From Trichoderma breve (Eukaryota; Ascomycota; Sordariomycetes; Hypocreales; Hypocreaceae): a stretch of 64,000 bases of DNA. The translations under genes were made by a program, and so were the position numbers. The notes under the pieces were generated by a model. It saw nothing but the letters and a program-made list of their open reading frames with translations, had not been told where the DNA came from and did no database searches. Below, one piece after another: positions 1 through 10,500 of this stretch. Every line of letters begins with the position of its first letter. The first letter of the stretch is position 1. Location of the stretch: positions 1,674,001 through 1,738,000 of the forward strand of contig NC_079233.1 in NCBI RefSeq assembly GCF_028502605.1. The letters are read 5' to 3'.

Positions 1-868
1 TCCATGACAAATAGTAGAATTCGTCCTGCTCTGTTCTGTGAGCTCAGTAATACATACTGTACAGTCTGCGTACCTCATCTATCATGTCTCTCCTTTTCCG
101 GCGCATCTTGTAAACTGTGCCGAGCGGTGAAGGTACAAACTGCCCTGTACTCCCTCAGAGATAAGAAAAAAACTCCTTGCATCAAACCTCTACTCATCGG
201 CCAACCAACTGCAACCACGGCATCGCCACAACCATCAACAATCTGACAAGAGATAGCCAACGCGAAACCCCCGTGATACCATCGGCTCTGCGTCTCTCTT
301 CGGCATCATGTGCAAGCCCCGGCCGCTGCTGGACGTGCCCCGCGGTGGAGTCCCCGGACGCGGCGGATTGCCGACTCAAGCCTTTTATTAGCAATAATTT
401 TCCACGGGTGAGCAAAGCGACTTGATTATATAGAGTCTCTGTTTTCCTCTAAGTTACTAGTTCGTTCGTCTGCTCAACACCCCTTTACCTCTAAGTTACT
501 AGCCCGATCCGCCAGTCAGAGACACACGCACACATGGATTCGAGCGCCTTCGTTTGACCTACCCAATTGTACGGCCCTAGCCCACGGTCTTGCAAATGGC
601 GCTCAGACAGCAGCAAAGCAGGCGCAGGCGCAGCCCCCATTCGAGACGAGAAACGGGCCTTTGATTGGGGGCGTCCGTGTGACCCGAAGTGCTATATCTA
701 CTGCAGTCGCTGCCCGCCTCGTCGAAGCTTCTTTTCTGCATCTCTCCTCAGAAGCATTTTGCACCAGGACTATCCGCCGATAGCATATATTTCCCCCCTA
801 AGGCTTACGCGCAAATTCCGACTTCTTACGGACCTACACATACTTCAGCTGAAGTCCAATCGCCCAAA
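1..868. other. Intergenic: 5' flank of the arginase gene
   Basis: No convincing gene is seen here. Open frames are short and lack recognisable domains. An open frame that runs into the arginase start begins with TTG, not ATG, so it is not a credible upstream gene. The stretch presumably carries the arginase promoter and 5' leader; pyrimidine-rich sequence lies at about 725-800. A 15-bp direct repeat at 446-502 is listed separately. Confidence 0.6.
446..502. repeat. 15-bp direct repeat pair (CCTCTAAGTTACTAG)
   Basis: The 15-mer CCTCTAAGTTACTAG occurs at 446-460 and again, identical, at 488-502, 42 bp apart from start to start. It lies about 370-420 bp upstream of the arginase start codon. It may be a small duplication or a duplicated regulatory element; nothing in the sequence decides between these. 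Confidence 0.7.
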
Positions 869-2024
869 ATGAACACCAGCACCGTCAAGAGCCGCTTCCT
901 TTCTCACCCCGAGGACCTTGGTATTGTCACCGTAGGCTTCTCGGGCGGTCAGGTATGTTTATCTATGCTCTATTCGCAGCATCTATGCCCCTCTATGCCA
1001 TCAATTTGACTCTCCCATGGACTCCGGACACGATTGCTGACGCGTATTGCAACAGCCCAAAGCCGGTGTGGATGCAGGCCCTACTGCACTCATCGAGTCT
1101 GGACTCTTGACCCAGATTCGAGATGAGCTTGGTTACAAGCTGCACGGTGATGAGACAGTCAAGTTCTACAATGACCTGACTCCCGCGTCCGACCCCGACT
1201 ACCGTGGCATGAAGAACCCTCTCCTTGTCTCGGCTGTCACAAAAAAGATTGCATCTGAGACATACGAGCACTCTTCCAAGGGCCGCCTCACGCTGACGCT
1301 TGGCGGTGACCACAGCATTGCCATTGGCACCATTGCTGGAACTGCCAAGGCCACGCGTGAGCGCCTGAACCGCGAAATCGCCGTCATCTGGGTTGATGCG
1401 CACGCCGATATCAACACCCCCGAGACGAGCGACAGCGGCAACATCCACGGCATGCCTGTTGCCTTCCTTACCGGCATTGCCAAGGAGGAGAAGGAGGAGT
1501 ACTTTGGCTGGATCCAGGATGACATGCGCCTGAGCGTCCGCAAGCTTGTGTACATTGGTCTGCGTGACGTCGATGCTGGCGAGAAGCGCATCCTGAGAGA
1601 GCATGGTGTCAAGGCATTCAGCATGTTCGATATTGACCGGTAAGTGCTTGGCTTTGCGCCGCCTCTAATCGCCTTGTAAGAAAAGAGAGCTAACACTGGA
1701 TTTTCTCTCTTTAGCCACGGAATTGGCCGTGTCATGGAGATGGCCCTTGCCCACATTGGCGACGACACTCCCATCCACCTGTCTTTCGACGTGGATGCTC
1801 TCGACCCCATGTGGGCGCCCAGCACTGGTACTCCTGTGCGAGGTGGCCTTACTCTGCGTGAGGGTGATTACATCTGCGAGGTGGTTCACCAGACCGGCAA
1901 CCTGGTCGCCATTGACTTGGTAGAGGTGAACCCAAGCCTTGCAGCCACCGAAGCCGGAGCACAAGAGACTGTCAGAGCCGGTTGCTCTCTGGTGCGCTGC
2001 GCACTCGGCGAGACCTTGCTGTAG
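869..2024 (+). CDS. Arginase (three exons)
   Basis: This enzyme hydrolyses L-arginine to ornithine and urea, the first step of arginine catabolism. Exons are 869-952, 1056-1639 and 1715-2024. The introns have GTATGT and GTAAGT donors and CAG and TAG acceptors. The joined protein is 325 aa, normal for a fungal arginase. Metal-site motifs of the ureohydrolase family are intact: GGDHS (His114), VDAHAD (Asp142, His144, Asp146) and SFDVDALDP (Asp248, Asp250). The substrate-loop segment SGNIHGMP is also present. The ATG at 869 gives a short N-terminus of family type followed by FSGGQPKAGVDAGP, which spans the first splice. The gene converges on the sulfite reductase gene and shares a 391-bp 3' spacer with it. 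The assignment is firm; cellular location (usually cytosolic) is not shown by the sequence. Confidence 0.95.
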
Positions 2025-2415
2025 AGGGTTTTTTTGGTGAAGGAAAAGGGTTTTGTTTTCGTTTGATAGGTTTTTATGATGAAATGGATATATGGGATTG
2101 GGAAAGGAAACGGCATGATGATTTTGTATATCTGTCTGCAAGGCAAAGCGGTTCGTTGCGTTGAATGGTTGTCCTTTTTTTAGACACCGATAGAAGGAGG
2201 TATGCCAAAGGTTAGAGTGGAATACAGGTATACAGTTCTATTAGGTGCATTTGGAAATGCATCACTTTGCACACTTTATTCACATACACACAAATGCGTG
2301 AATGAAATTGAAAACAGAAGATGTGTTGGAATAAATGTCATTTGTCTATCTACAAGTTTGCTTTTGTGCATCGCTCTTCTATTCGCAACGTCAAGATTCA
2401 AATCGTGCCAGCCGC
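2025..2415. other. Convergent 3' spacer between arginase and MET10-like gene
   Basis: This 391-bp spacer lies between two stop codons on opposite strands and must hold both 3' UTRs and polyadenylation regions. It is moderately AT-rich with T-runs just after the arginase stop. No open frame or RNA gene is recognised. Confidence 0.6.
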
Positions 2416-5400
2416 TTAGTAAACCTCAAGCACATATCGTCCGTCCTCCTTGAGCCTCTCAATCTCCTTGCTCGGGTCAACCTTCTTGCCTGAAGCCTTG
2501 GCCTCTGACGCAATGGCCTCCTTCAGCACCGCCGTCACATCAGGAACAGGCCACGTAGGGCCGCAGAGGTAGAAGCTACCGCCCTCCTTGATGTATGCCT
2601 GCACGATGCTGTCCAAGGTCTCGCGCATCCTGTCCTGGATGTAAATCTTCTTGGGCTGGTCTCGCGAGAAGGCGCTTCCGACGAGGGTGACGACACCGGC
2701 GGCGAGATAGGCCTCCCACTCCTCACCGTAGAGGTACTCCTCACGCTGGTGACGGGAGCCGAGGTACAGCAGGATGGAGCCAATCTCCTTGCCCTGGGCC
2801 TTTTGCATGGCGCGGTACTGCACGAAGGCGCGGAAGGGCGCGAGACCGGTTCCGAGACCGGCCATGATGAGTGGCGCGGTGTCCTTGGTGGGCAGCTTCA
2901 TGACGGAGGGCTTCACGGAGACGGTGACGGTGGCGCCGGGCTGGAGGCGGCTGAGGTACTGCGTGGCCTGGCCGGTGCGGGTGCGGCCCTTTGTGTCGAC
3001 CCAGTCGACGACGACAATCATGAGCGCGACGCTGGTGGGGGTGACGGCCTGCGCGGAGGCGATGGAGTACTCGCGGCGCTTGAGCGGGCTGACAATCTTG
3101 ACGAGGTCGTGGAAGCTGGGGCGGGCAGAGCTAAACTCCTCGAGAATGTCGACGTAAGTCACCGTGTCGACCTCGGAGCGGCGCTTGAACTCGGCGGCGC
3201 CGTCGTTTCCGCCCAGGGCAGCAAGCTTCTTCTTCTCAAGGTCGTCGGTGGCGAACTCGGACAGGGCCTCGTAGAAGCGCTTGGGGGGCTTGCCGAGGAT
3301 GTCGACGTTTTGCATGAGAGCCTGGAACACGGTGCGGACCTCGAGGGCGGTGGCGTCCTCGCGAGAAGGCACCTGGACGAGCTCTGCGGGGTTGAGGCCG
3401 TAGAACTCGATGAAGGCGTTGACCTGTGCCTCGTCGTTCTCGGCGTGGATACCCAGGGCCTCGCCGATCTTGTAGGTAAGGCCAGAGTCGCCAAGGTCGA
3501 ACTCAATGTGGAAGATGTTGCGGTCGTAGTCGGAGGGCGTCAGACGGCGGTTCTCCTTGACACGGACGGTGGAGGTCTTGACAGAGAGGTCGGGGCGCAG
3601 GGTCGTCTGAGTGCCATAGGCCTCCTTGAAGACGATACCCTTGGCGGCGATCTGCCAGTCGTGGAGTTGTAGAGCCTCTTCGGCCTCCTCCTTTTGGAAG
3701 GGAACAAAGCCAGTTGGCTGCAGACCGGTGGGCAAAACGGGGTGGACGAAATCAGGCTCAACCTCTGACCAGGTAGCCGGGACCTCGAGTTCTGAAAGAA
3801 CCTGGACAAGAGCGTTGCTGGTCTCTTGCAGGATAGCCTGGGCTCCGACAACCTCTGCAAGTCCCTCGGAAGAGATTCCTGGCAGAGCAGTTTGCAGGAA
3901 GGAGAGCTCGAGGAGTAGCTTGGCGATGGAGGCATCCTTCTCGAAAGCAGGGGAGACAGCAGGGTCCAAAACGATGACACTGACTTCCTTTTCTTGGATT
4001 CCCTTGCGCAGGGAGGCTGAAAGTCGCTTTTCAACGTCGGCAGCATTGAAATTGGGCAGCTTAATGAGGAGCTTGCCGCCACGGACGATGTTGGCCAACA
4101 CATCGACATCCTTCAGGACCTTTTCGTCACCAACAACCACAACGTCGGCCTCAGTGACGGGGTAAGGTGCCTCCAAAGCAGACTTGGAAGCGCGAAGATC
4201 AGTTCGGACAATGCCTCCCTGGGTGAAGTTGTCATAGGTCTCAAACAGGTGGACGTTTGTGGTCGACTCCTGGGCAAGGAGCGTGCCGATGGCAGCGGGC
4301 GACTTCACAGAAACAGAGTTGTCAACATCCCAGAAGGTAAACTGCTGAGACTTGACGAAGAGAGAGGGCACGGGCTTGACCTCGCCGTCGTTTCCAAAGA
4401 TCTTGTGCAGAGTGCCGACCAGGCCCTGAGGGGTCAGGAAATGAGCAGGAGTGTACTTGATGTCCAGAACCTCAGGCTGCTGATCAAACTTGCCGGCGAA
4501 AGTGACGGCTGTGAGGACATCACCGTACAGGGCCGATTGGGTGGCCTCGTCCGCCACGGCGATTTCATTGTTCACCTGGCCCAGCACGGCAATGGTGCGA
4601 GCAGAGGCGGGGATGGCCTTGAGGAAAGCCTCCTCGATGAAAGGTCGGTAGACACGAACATTGATGACACCGACCTTGGCTCCGTCGGCGGCAATTTTGT
4701 TGAGAGTCTCTTTGGCGACTTGCGCTTCGACACTTCCCAGAGCAACGAGGACGACATCTGGGGTCTCGTGTCCGGAGTACTCAAATGGCTGGTAAACAGT
4801 GCCGAGCTCATCGTTGAAGAGTCTCAGGAGTTCCAAAACCTTGCCTGCGGTGTCGAGGTGCTGGTTCAACTTGCCAGCCTCCTCAACAAGCTTGTTGTAC
4901 AAGTTGGCGACGCCAGCCTCGCTCAAAGCATCGACAATTCTCAGAGTCTCTCTGGGAAGACGAATGCCGTCGTAGATGTGGAGGGTAGGGACGACGGTGG
5001 CCAGCAGCGTTGAGAAGAGTGACATGTGCTGAGACTCATACGCGGAGGAGCTGGCAACCAAGCCCAGGCCAAGGTCTTCGGCCAGTCTCAGAGCAACATC
5101 ATAGTCAGAGACGAGGCCGTTGGCGTCGCTGTAGTCGGCTGCGGCAACATGAGCCACAAAGGGGCTTGAGAGGTTGTAAAGAAGCGAGAGCTGGTCCAAG
5201 GCTCCACGGAGATTCTGAAGAGAACCTGACGGGGCCAGCAGCGTCTGAGGGATATGGCGCTTGCTAACGTCGAAATCCGGCGAGAAGATGTAACCTAGGG
5301 CCAGAGCACCGGCACCGGTTCTGGTCTGAAGAGGCAGGACATCAGGGGCGTATCCGTGGATATTCTTGCTCTCCTCGACAGCCCACTGCTTGGCAGCAAC

Positions 5401-5568
5401 GTCAAGGTCAAAGGTGGGAGGGGAGTAGGAGAAGATCTTGTCAGAGAGCTTGTAGGCAATCTGCTGGACAAGGAGCTGCGCAGTGACATACGTCGGGCCA
5501 GAGATGGCCGACAGAGGCACCTGCTTGCCAAAGGGCAAGGTGGAGGATTCTTCAACCTTGGACGCCAT
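2416..5568 (-). CDS. MET10: Sulfite reductase (NADPH) flavoprotein alpha subunit
   Basis: This subunit passes electrons from NADPH through flavins to the sirohaem beta subunit, which reduces sulfite to sulfide in sulfate assimilation. It is a single exon of 1050 aa, close to the yeast Met10 length. The N-terminal half resembles the pyruvate-ferredoxin-oxidoreductase-like part of Met10. The C-terminal third is a cytochrome-P450-reductase-type module. That module has an FAD-binding segment starting near residue 680, the FAD motif RREYSIAS near 830, and NADPH-domain motifs GLGTGLAPFRAF near 902, YLGSRH near 930 and YLCGPTWP near 999. The protein ends in RYVLEVY. I chose the Met at 5568 (MASKVEESS). 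An in-frame ATG at 5613 would add 15 residues of unlikely sequence. The gene converges with arginase and is divergent from the copper ATPase gene. Confidence 0.93.
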   Translation of the reverse strand: MASKVEESSTLPFGKQVPLSAISGPTYVTAQLLVQQIAYKLSDKIFSYSPPTFDLDVAAKQWAVEESKNIHGYAPDVLPLQTRTGAGALALGYIFSPDFDVSKRHIPQTLLAPSGSLQNLRGALDQLSLLYNLSSPFVAHVAAADYSDANGLVSDYDVALRLAEDLGLGLVASSSAYESQHMSLFSTLLATVVPTLHIYDGIRLPRETLRIVDALSEAGVANLYNKLVEEAGKLNQHLDTAGKVLELLRLFNDELGTVYQPFEYSGHETPDVVLVALGSVEAQVAKETLNKIAADGAKVGVINVRVYRPFIEEAFLKAIPASARTIAVLGQVNNEIAVADEATQSALYGDVLTAVTFAGKFDQQPEVLDIKYTPAHFLTPQGLVGTLHKIFGNDGEVKPVPSLFVKSQQFTFWDVDNSVSVKSPAAIGTLLAQESTTNVHLFETYDNFTQGGIVRTDLRASKSALEAPYPVTEADVVVVGDEKVLKDVDVLANIVRGGKLLIKLPNFNAADVEKRLSASLRKGIQEKEVSVIVLDPAVSPAFEKDASIAKLLLELSFLQTALPGISSEGLAEVVGAQAILQETSNALVQVLSELEVPATWSEVEPDFVHPVLPTGLQPTGFVPFQKEEAEEALQLHDWQIAAKGIVFKEAYGTQTTLRPDLSVKTSTVRVKENRRLTPSDYDRNIFHIEFDLGDSGLTYKIGEALGIHAENDEAQVNAFIEFYGLNPAELVQVPSREDATALEVRTVFQALMQNVDILGKPPKRFYEALSEFATDDLEKKKLAALGGNDGAAEFKRRSEVDTVTYVDILEEFSSARPSFHDLVKIVSPLKRREYSIASAQAVTPTSVALMIVVVDWVDTKGRTRTGQATQYLSRLQPGATVTVSVKPSVMKLPTKDTAPLIMAGLGTGLAPFRAFVQYRAMQKAQGKEIGSILLYLGSRHQREEYLYGEEWEAYLAAGVVTLVGSAFSRDQPKKIYIQDRMRETLDSIVQAYIKEGGSFYLCGPTWPVPDVTAVLKEAIASEAKASGKKVDPSKEIERLKEDGRYVLEVY

Positions 5569-7556
5569 GTTCAGAGGAATTTCAAGTGTTCCAAAGGTCC
5601 AGTGAATCTCCAAGTCTGAGTGATGACAACAGACTTAAAAAAAGGAGAAGAGCTGGGGAAACCGAAGAAGAGGAGGAGAACAGAGAGGAGAGACTCGAGG
5701 AACAAGTAAAATAAGCCCATGGCAATCGTGGATCGCCCCGGACGGGAGAGCCAGCCACGGATTTGTCAGGGTCCATTCTGCACCAAATGAATGACTTTTT
5801 TTCTCCTTCTGCGTGCAAAGCAGCGAATTCTACCGCCTTGACTGGCTTCGAGATCCAAATTGTTGATACCGGGACCGAATCACGCAATTCTCTTAGGCCG
5901 TCTTGGGCTTAGCGCCGATGATGCCACTCGCCGAACCCTCCCCGAAGGGACGGGAGAACCCACTTTATTTTGTCTGCAGCGGCGTGATTGGCCCGGACTG
6001 TCGGCCAGGCTTTGGGGGGGAGGACCGACTTCCGACAGCGCTTCAAGAGATGTGACTTTGATGAGTATTACTGGTGGGAAGAGGAAGCTGTATGTTCCGA
6101 GAATTTATTAATATGAGGAGATGAGGGTCGATAATGTTATTTTATCTGATGATTGTACATTATTGGGTTGGATAAGATGAGTTGAGAAATGTACGTTGAA
6201 AAGGTACATACATATGCAGCCATCCGAGAAAGAAAAAGAAAGACTATCCTAATTCAGACAGTTGGGCCAATAGCGGCAATCCCACAAGAAAATCCAGAAT
6301 GCTACTAAGGCTGTGAAGGGGGAACACAGTGCTGTATATTGAGTTTAATACTTCGTATAAGGAACTGAGAATGAGATGATGCGACGACTCGGTTATGCTG
6401 CAATGAAAGGGATACCAAAGTCCAGTCTCGACATTTATTGAGGCTGCTTACCTATAAACAATTGTTGATGGCTTTATTCCGAATCAAAACAAACGTGCCT
6501 TACATACGAGTACATACAGCATTAGTACAATCAGATGGCGCACTGCCTGCTAGTCATCCCACCATATGCTGCCTCACTCGCCTTGACCTTGTAGGATCTG
6601 ATAACATGCACACAAGGTACCTAGATCAGTGAGCTACACGTGTATTACCCAGCTTGTGTATTCCAATTTTGCCTCTTATTGGTTCCTTAGGCACGATGTA
6701 CATAAGATAAAAGAGGCGAACTCATTGAGTGGCAAGCGCCTTGGATGAACCACCACGTGACCAGACTCAGGATGACGTCGGACTGTCGCTTCGTTGTTTG
6801 TCAGCAATTCAGCACAAATGTCGCGATGCCACAATGCATCAGCTAGAGGCCAAGCCATACACTGTTGATGGCTTGAGGGAAATGTGCCTTGATTACGCCA
6901 CAGATGCGTCGTGCTGACCACTGCAGAGCATCCAAACTGACTTATTCAAACCGACTCCAAGTTCCTCTCAGCTCGGTCACGTGCAGCGTGTAGAAAGCCA
7001 ACAGCTGTCCCTTGCAACGCGTCCTGTCTTTCCAGCAGCTTCTAGCACAATAAAAAGCTGTAGTACAGTGACCACGTCGACAACAAGACTGACAAACGAG
7101 AGCTCACCATTTCATTATTATTCTTACGGGGACTGCGTGGCTTTTGCGAGATACAAAGGGCGTTGTTGGTTGATGACGGCAGCCTCCCAACTGGGATCCC
7201 TGCAGACTGCGATATTTGTGCGGATTTTAGCGTCAAAAGCCAGCCAGGAGAGTTTCAAGGTTTCCTTATAAATAAACGACATCGACAGCAGCAACCAAGA
7301 AGAGCATCCTTTTCTTCTTCATCGCTGCAACTGGTTTCATCCCTATTATACTCGGTTAATTTCAGCTTTTTACGAACCAAAAAAATTATCTGGTTGAAGT
7401 GCTTCACGACTACTTTGTACAACACCACCTAGAACCTTTATCATATATTATTCCGCTGGACGCTTTCATCACTACTGCCGTAAAAACCCCCGCCAACGCA
7501 TCCTTTTAGGGTGCCATACTTAATCGCCGATTGGTGCAACGACACGGCAGTCATAC
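5569..7556. other. Divergent spacer between MET10-like and copper ATPase genes
   Basis: Nearly 2 kb without a credible gene. It must contain both promoters. The strip next to the MET10-like start is purine/pyrimidine-biased (about 5640-5710 and 5805). The 6100-6700 part is AT-rich. A pyrimidine-rich leader-like stretch precedes the ATPase start (7300-7520). Three CACGTG boxes occur between 6637 and 6983 and are listed separately. Confidence 0.6.
6637..6983. promoter_or_regulatory. Cluster of three CACGTG (E-box) sites
   Basis: The palindrome CACGTG occurs at 6637-6642, 6754-6759 and 6978-6983, three times in 347 bp. The chance rate is about one per 4 kb. CACGTG is the core site of bHLH factors. 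In budding yeast Cbf1 binds it at sulfur-assimilation genes, including MET10. The sites lie 1.07-1.4 kb upstream of the MET10-like start and 0.57-0.92 kb upstream of the copper ATPase start, so either gene could be the target. The regulatory role is inference. Confidence 0.4.
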
Positions 7557-10500
7557 ATGATGCCTTTGTCTAATACAGCTACAACAGCCTTTCTGCTGGG
7601 GAACCTCCACTGTCCATCATGTGTGACCCTCATCAAGTCGCTTCTGCAAGAGACATTTGGTGACAAGATTGTTTGGGTATCACCAAATCTGGTGACATCC
7701 ATCGTGACAGTTGAGCACGATGACCATTCGCCCGACTTTGTCCGTGCTATCGGCAAGACGCTTGAAAATGTCGGCTTCGAGATTTGTGGAGTCGATACGA
7801 CTGCCTCCGGTGCCGAAGAGCTAAACAACAATCCCCAAAGCGATGACATGCCTGAAAGCAGCGGCTTCTTTGACAGCTGGTCCAGTCTATGGGCGCAGAA
7901 GCAACCGGCACCGGCAGTAGAGGCCACTAAGGCTGCGCATCTGGAGAACTGTGAGGCGTGTAAAGCACACAGACCGCACGATGAAGAAGATGCCGACCAG
8001 AAGCTCAAGTCGTCCTTTTCATCTTCGAGCCTACGCAAGGATCCGACCATCGATACAGTCCCGCTTGATGGTGTTGTCACTGGAGATGAGAGTCCGCCCC
8101 CCTTATGGCGAGCAACAGTGTCTGTTGGCGGAATGACTTGCGCAGCCTGTGTTACCACTGTAACAGACGAGCTACAGAAGCTTCCCTGGGTGTCAAAGGT
8201 TGCCGTCAACTTGGTTGGAAACAGCGCTACGATCGATTTCGTCGGAGTGGATAAAGAAAAGGAGCTTGTCGAAGCAATTGAGGACATTGGCTACGATGCT
8301 GCAATTGATCAGGTGGTTGACCTCAATGAGAAGAAGCCCCTGTCAGACGAAAGACAGGTGGAAATCAGAATCGACGGCATATTTTGCCCGCGTTGCCCTC
8401 AGAGAATCAGCCAGACTTTGAAGAGCTTCGGCACCCATGGTGTACAGATCCTAGCACATCCGTCCGCGGAGCACCCCATTCTAAAGATCCGCTACATTCC
8501 AAACTCTCCTAAGTTCACCGTCCGCCACATCTTGAGAAGCATCGAGGCCACAGATCCATCTCTTCGGGCAAAGATATATCACCCGCCGACGCTTGAAGAG
8601 CGGTCGAGGGCTATCAGAGCAAAGCATACCCGACAGCTGTTCTACAGAGAGATGTTGACCCTTGTTCTGGCCATTCCCACTTTCGTTCTGGGTATAGTGT
8701 ACATGAGTCTTGTGCCAGACACCAACTCCACCAAGCATTTCCTGATGAAGCCGTGGGTATCTGGTCTCAGCCGCAATGAGATTATACTCTGTCTCCTCGC
8801 CACGCCGGTGTACTTTTTTGCAGCCGACGTCTTTCACGTCAGAGCCATAAAGGAGCTGAGGACTCTTTGGCGTAGTAGCAGCCGTACGCCGTTCTTGCAG
8901 CGATTCTACAAATTTGGCAGCATGAACATGCTCATGTCTCTCGGAACAAGCATTGCGTATTGGTCTTCCATCGGCCAGATGATTGCGGCGGGAGCCGATG
9001 GTGATGCTGATATCCCCGAGGATCGGTTCTATTTCGACTCTGTCGTCTTCTTGACCCTCTTCCTTCTTGCCGGTCGGCTGATTGAGGCGTACAGCAAGTC
9101 CAAGGCGGGAAATGCCGTGGAAGCGCTGGCAAAGCTGAGGCCCACTACTGCTCTGCTTGTAGAGCAAGATAAGCTACAAGGCCAGATTACTACGACGATA
9201 GACATGGACCAGCTGGAGCACGGAGACGTTATTCGAGTGCCTCACGGCTCATCACCGCCAGTTGATGGCGTGATTCTGTCTGGCGAGACGACTTTTGATG
9301 AATCGAGTCTGACAGGCGAATCAAGGCCCATCAAAAAGGGCGAAGGAGACGAGGTGTTTGCGGGAACCGTCAATAAGGGAGCTGCGGTAGTGGTCAAGGT
9401 CACGGGAACTTCTGGCAAGTCTATGCTTGATCAAATTGTCGAGGTCGTCAGAGAAGGGCAAGCCAAGAGAGCACCAATGGAGCAAGTAGCCGACCTATTG
9501 ACATCGTACTTTGTCCCGGTGGTGACTCTGATAGCCATCATCACATGGGCCGTCTGGATGGCGCTCTCGTTTACTCATAATGTGTCAAGTGACGAGTTGG
9601 ATTCATCAGGTGGTTCAACCGCGTTTGCCTTCCAGTTTGCCATTGCCGTGTTTGTTGTGGCTTGCCCGTGTGGGCTGGGTTTGGCTGCTCCAACGGCGAT
9701 TTTCGTCGGCGGAGGTCTCGCAGCCAAGTACGGAATCTTGGTCAAGGGCGGCGGTGAGGCATTTGAGAAAGCCAGCAAAGTGGGCTGCGTGGTCTTTGAC
9801 AAGACAGGAACACTTACGGTCGGAGGAGAACCTCAAATCACCGATTCTGCTCTCTTCCCTGATGGAGCCGTCGATGGACTCAGCGAAGGGACTCTCCTCT
9901 CTGCCATGAAAGCTACGGAAGAAAACAGCAGCCACCCCATTGCAAAGGCCATAGTTGGATTCTGCAAGACGGATGCCAAGCCGGTTGAGCTCGAGCAGAT
10001 TGAAGAGGTGCCGGGCAAGGGCATCAAGGCCAGCTGCAAGAATCAGGCTTTCGACATTGCTGTGGGCAATGAGAGCCTGATGAAAGACTTGTCTGCCCGA
10101 ATATCTTCCAACGTCAGGGGCTTGCTGGAGACGTGGAAGCAGGAAGCCAAATCTGTTGCACTCATCGCAACACGGCTTCATGATGGCGGCAAGTGGGCAG
10201 TCACTGCCGTGCTCTCCATCTCGGACCCCATCCGTGAAGAAACGCTGCCAGTCCTTGAAGCACTACAGAAGCGAGGAGTGGAGGTATGGATGCTCTCAGG
10301 AGACAATGTGACCACGGCACAGGCCGTGGCTCAGAGGGTGGGCATCCCCACGTCCAACGTGCTGGCTGAGGTTTTGCCCTCGGAAAAGGCGGCCAAGATC
10401 AGTTATCTCCAAGGCTCGATGGGCAGCAACGGTCAGCGTCCGATGGTCGCCATGGTGGGAGACGGCATCAACGACTCGCCGGCGCTTACGACGGCGGACG

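Noticed and set aside
2395..2404. GATTCAAATC, similar to a tRNA T-arm
   Set aside because: No matching acceptor stem, anticodon arm or B-box spacing is found around it.
2749..3672. 307-codon open frame on the plus strand
   Set aside because: It lies wholly antisense to the MET10-like coding region, with a Gly/Asp/Leu-rich composition that mirrors codon bias of the other strand, and has no domain.
5569..5613. 15-residue N-terminal extension of the MET10-like protein
   Set aside because: The upstream ATG adds MEIHWTFGTLEIPLN, which does not look like the family start. The Met at 5568 is preferred, though not proven.
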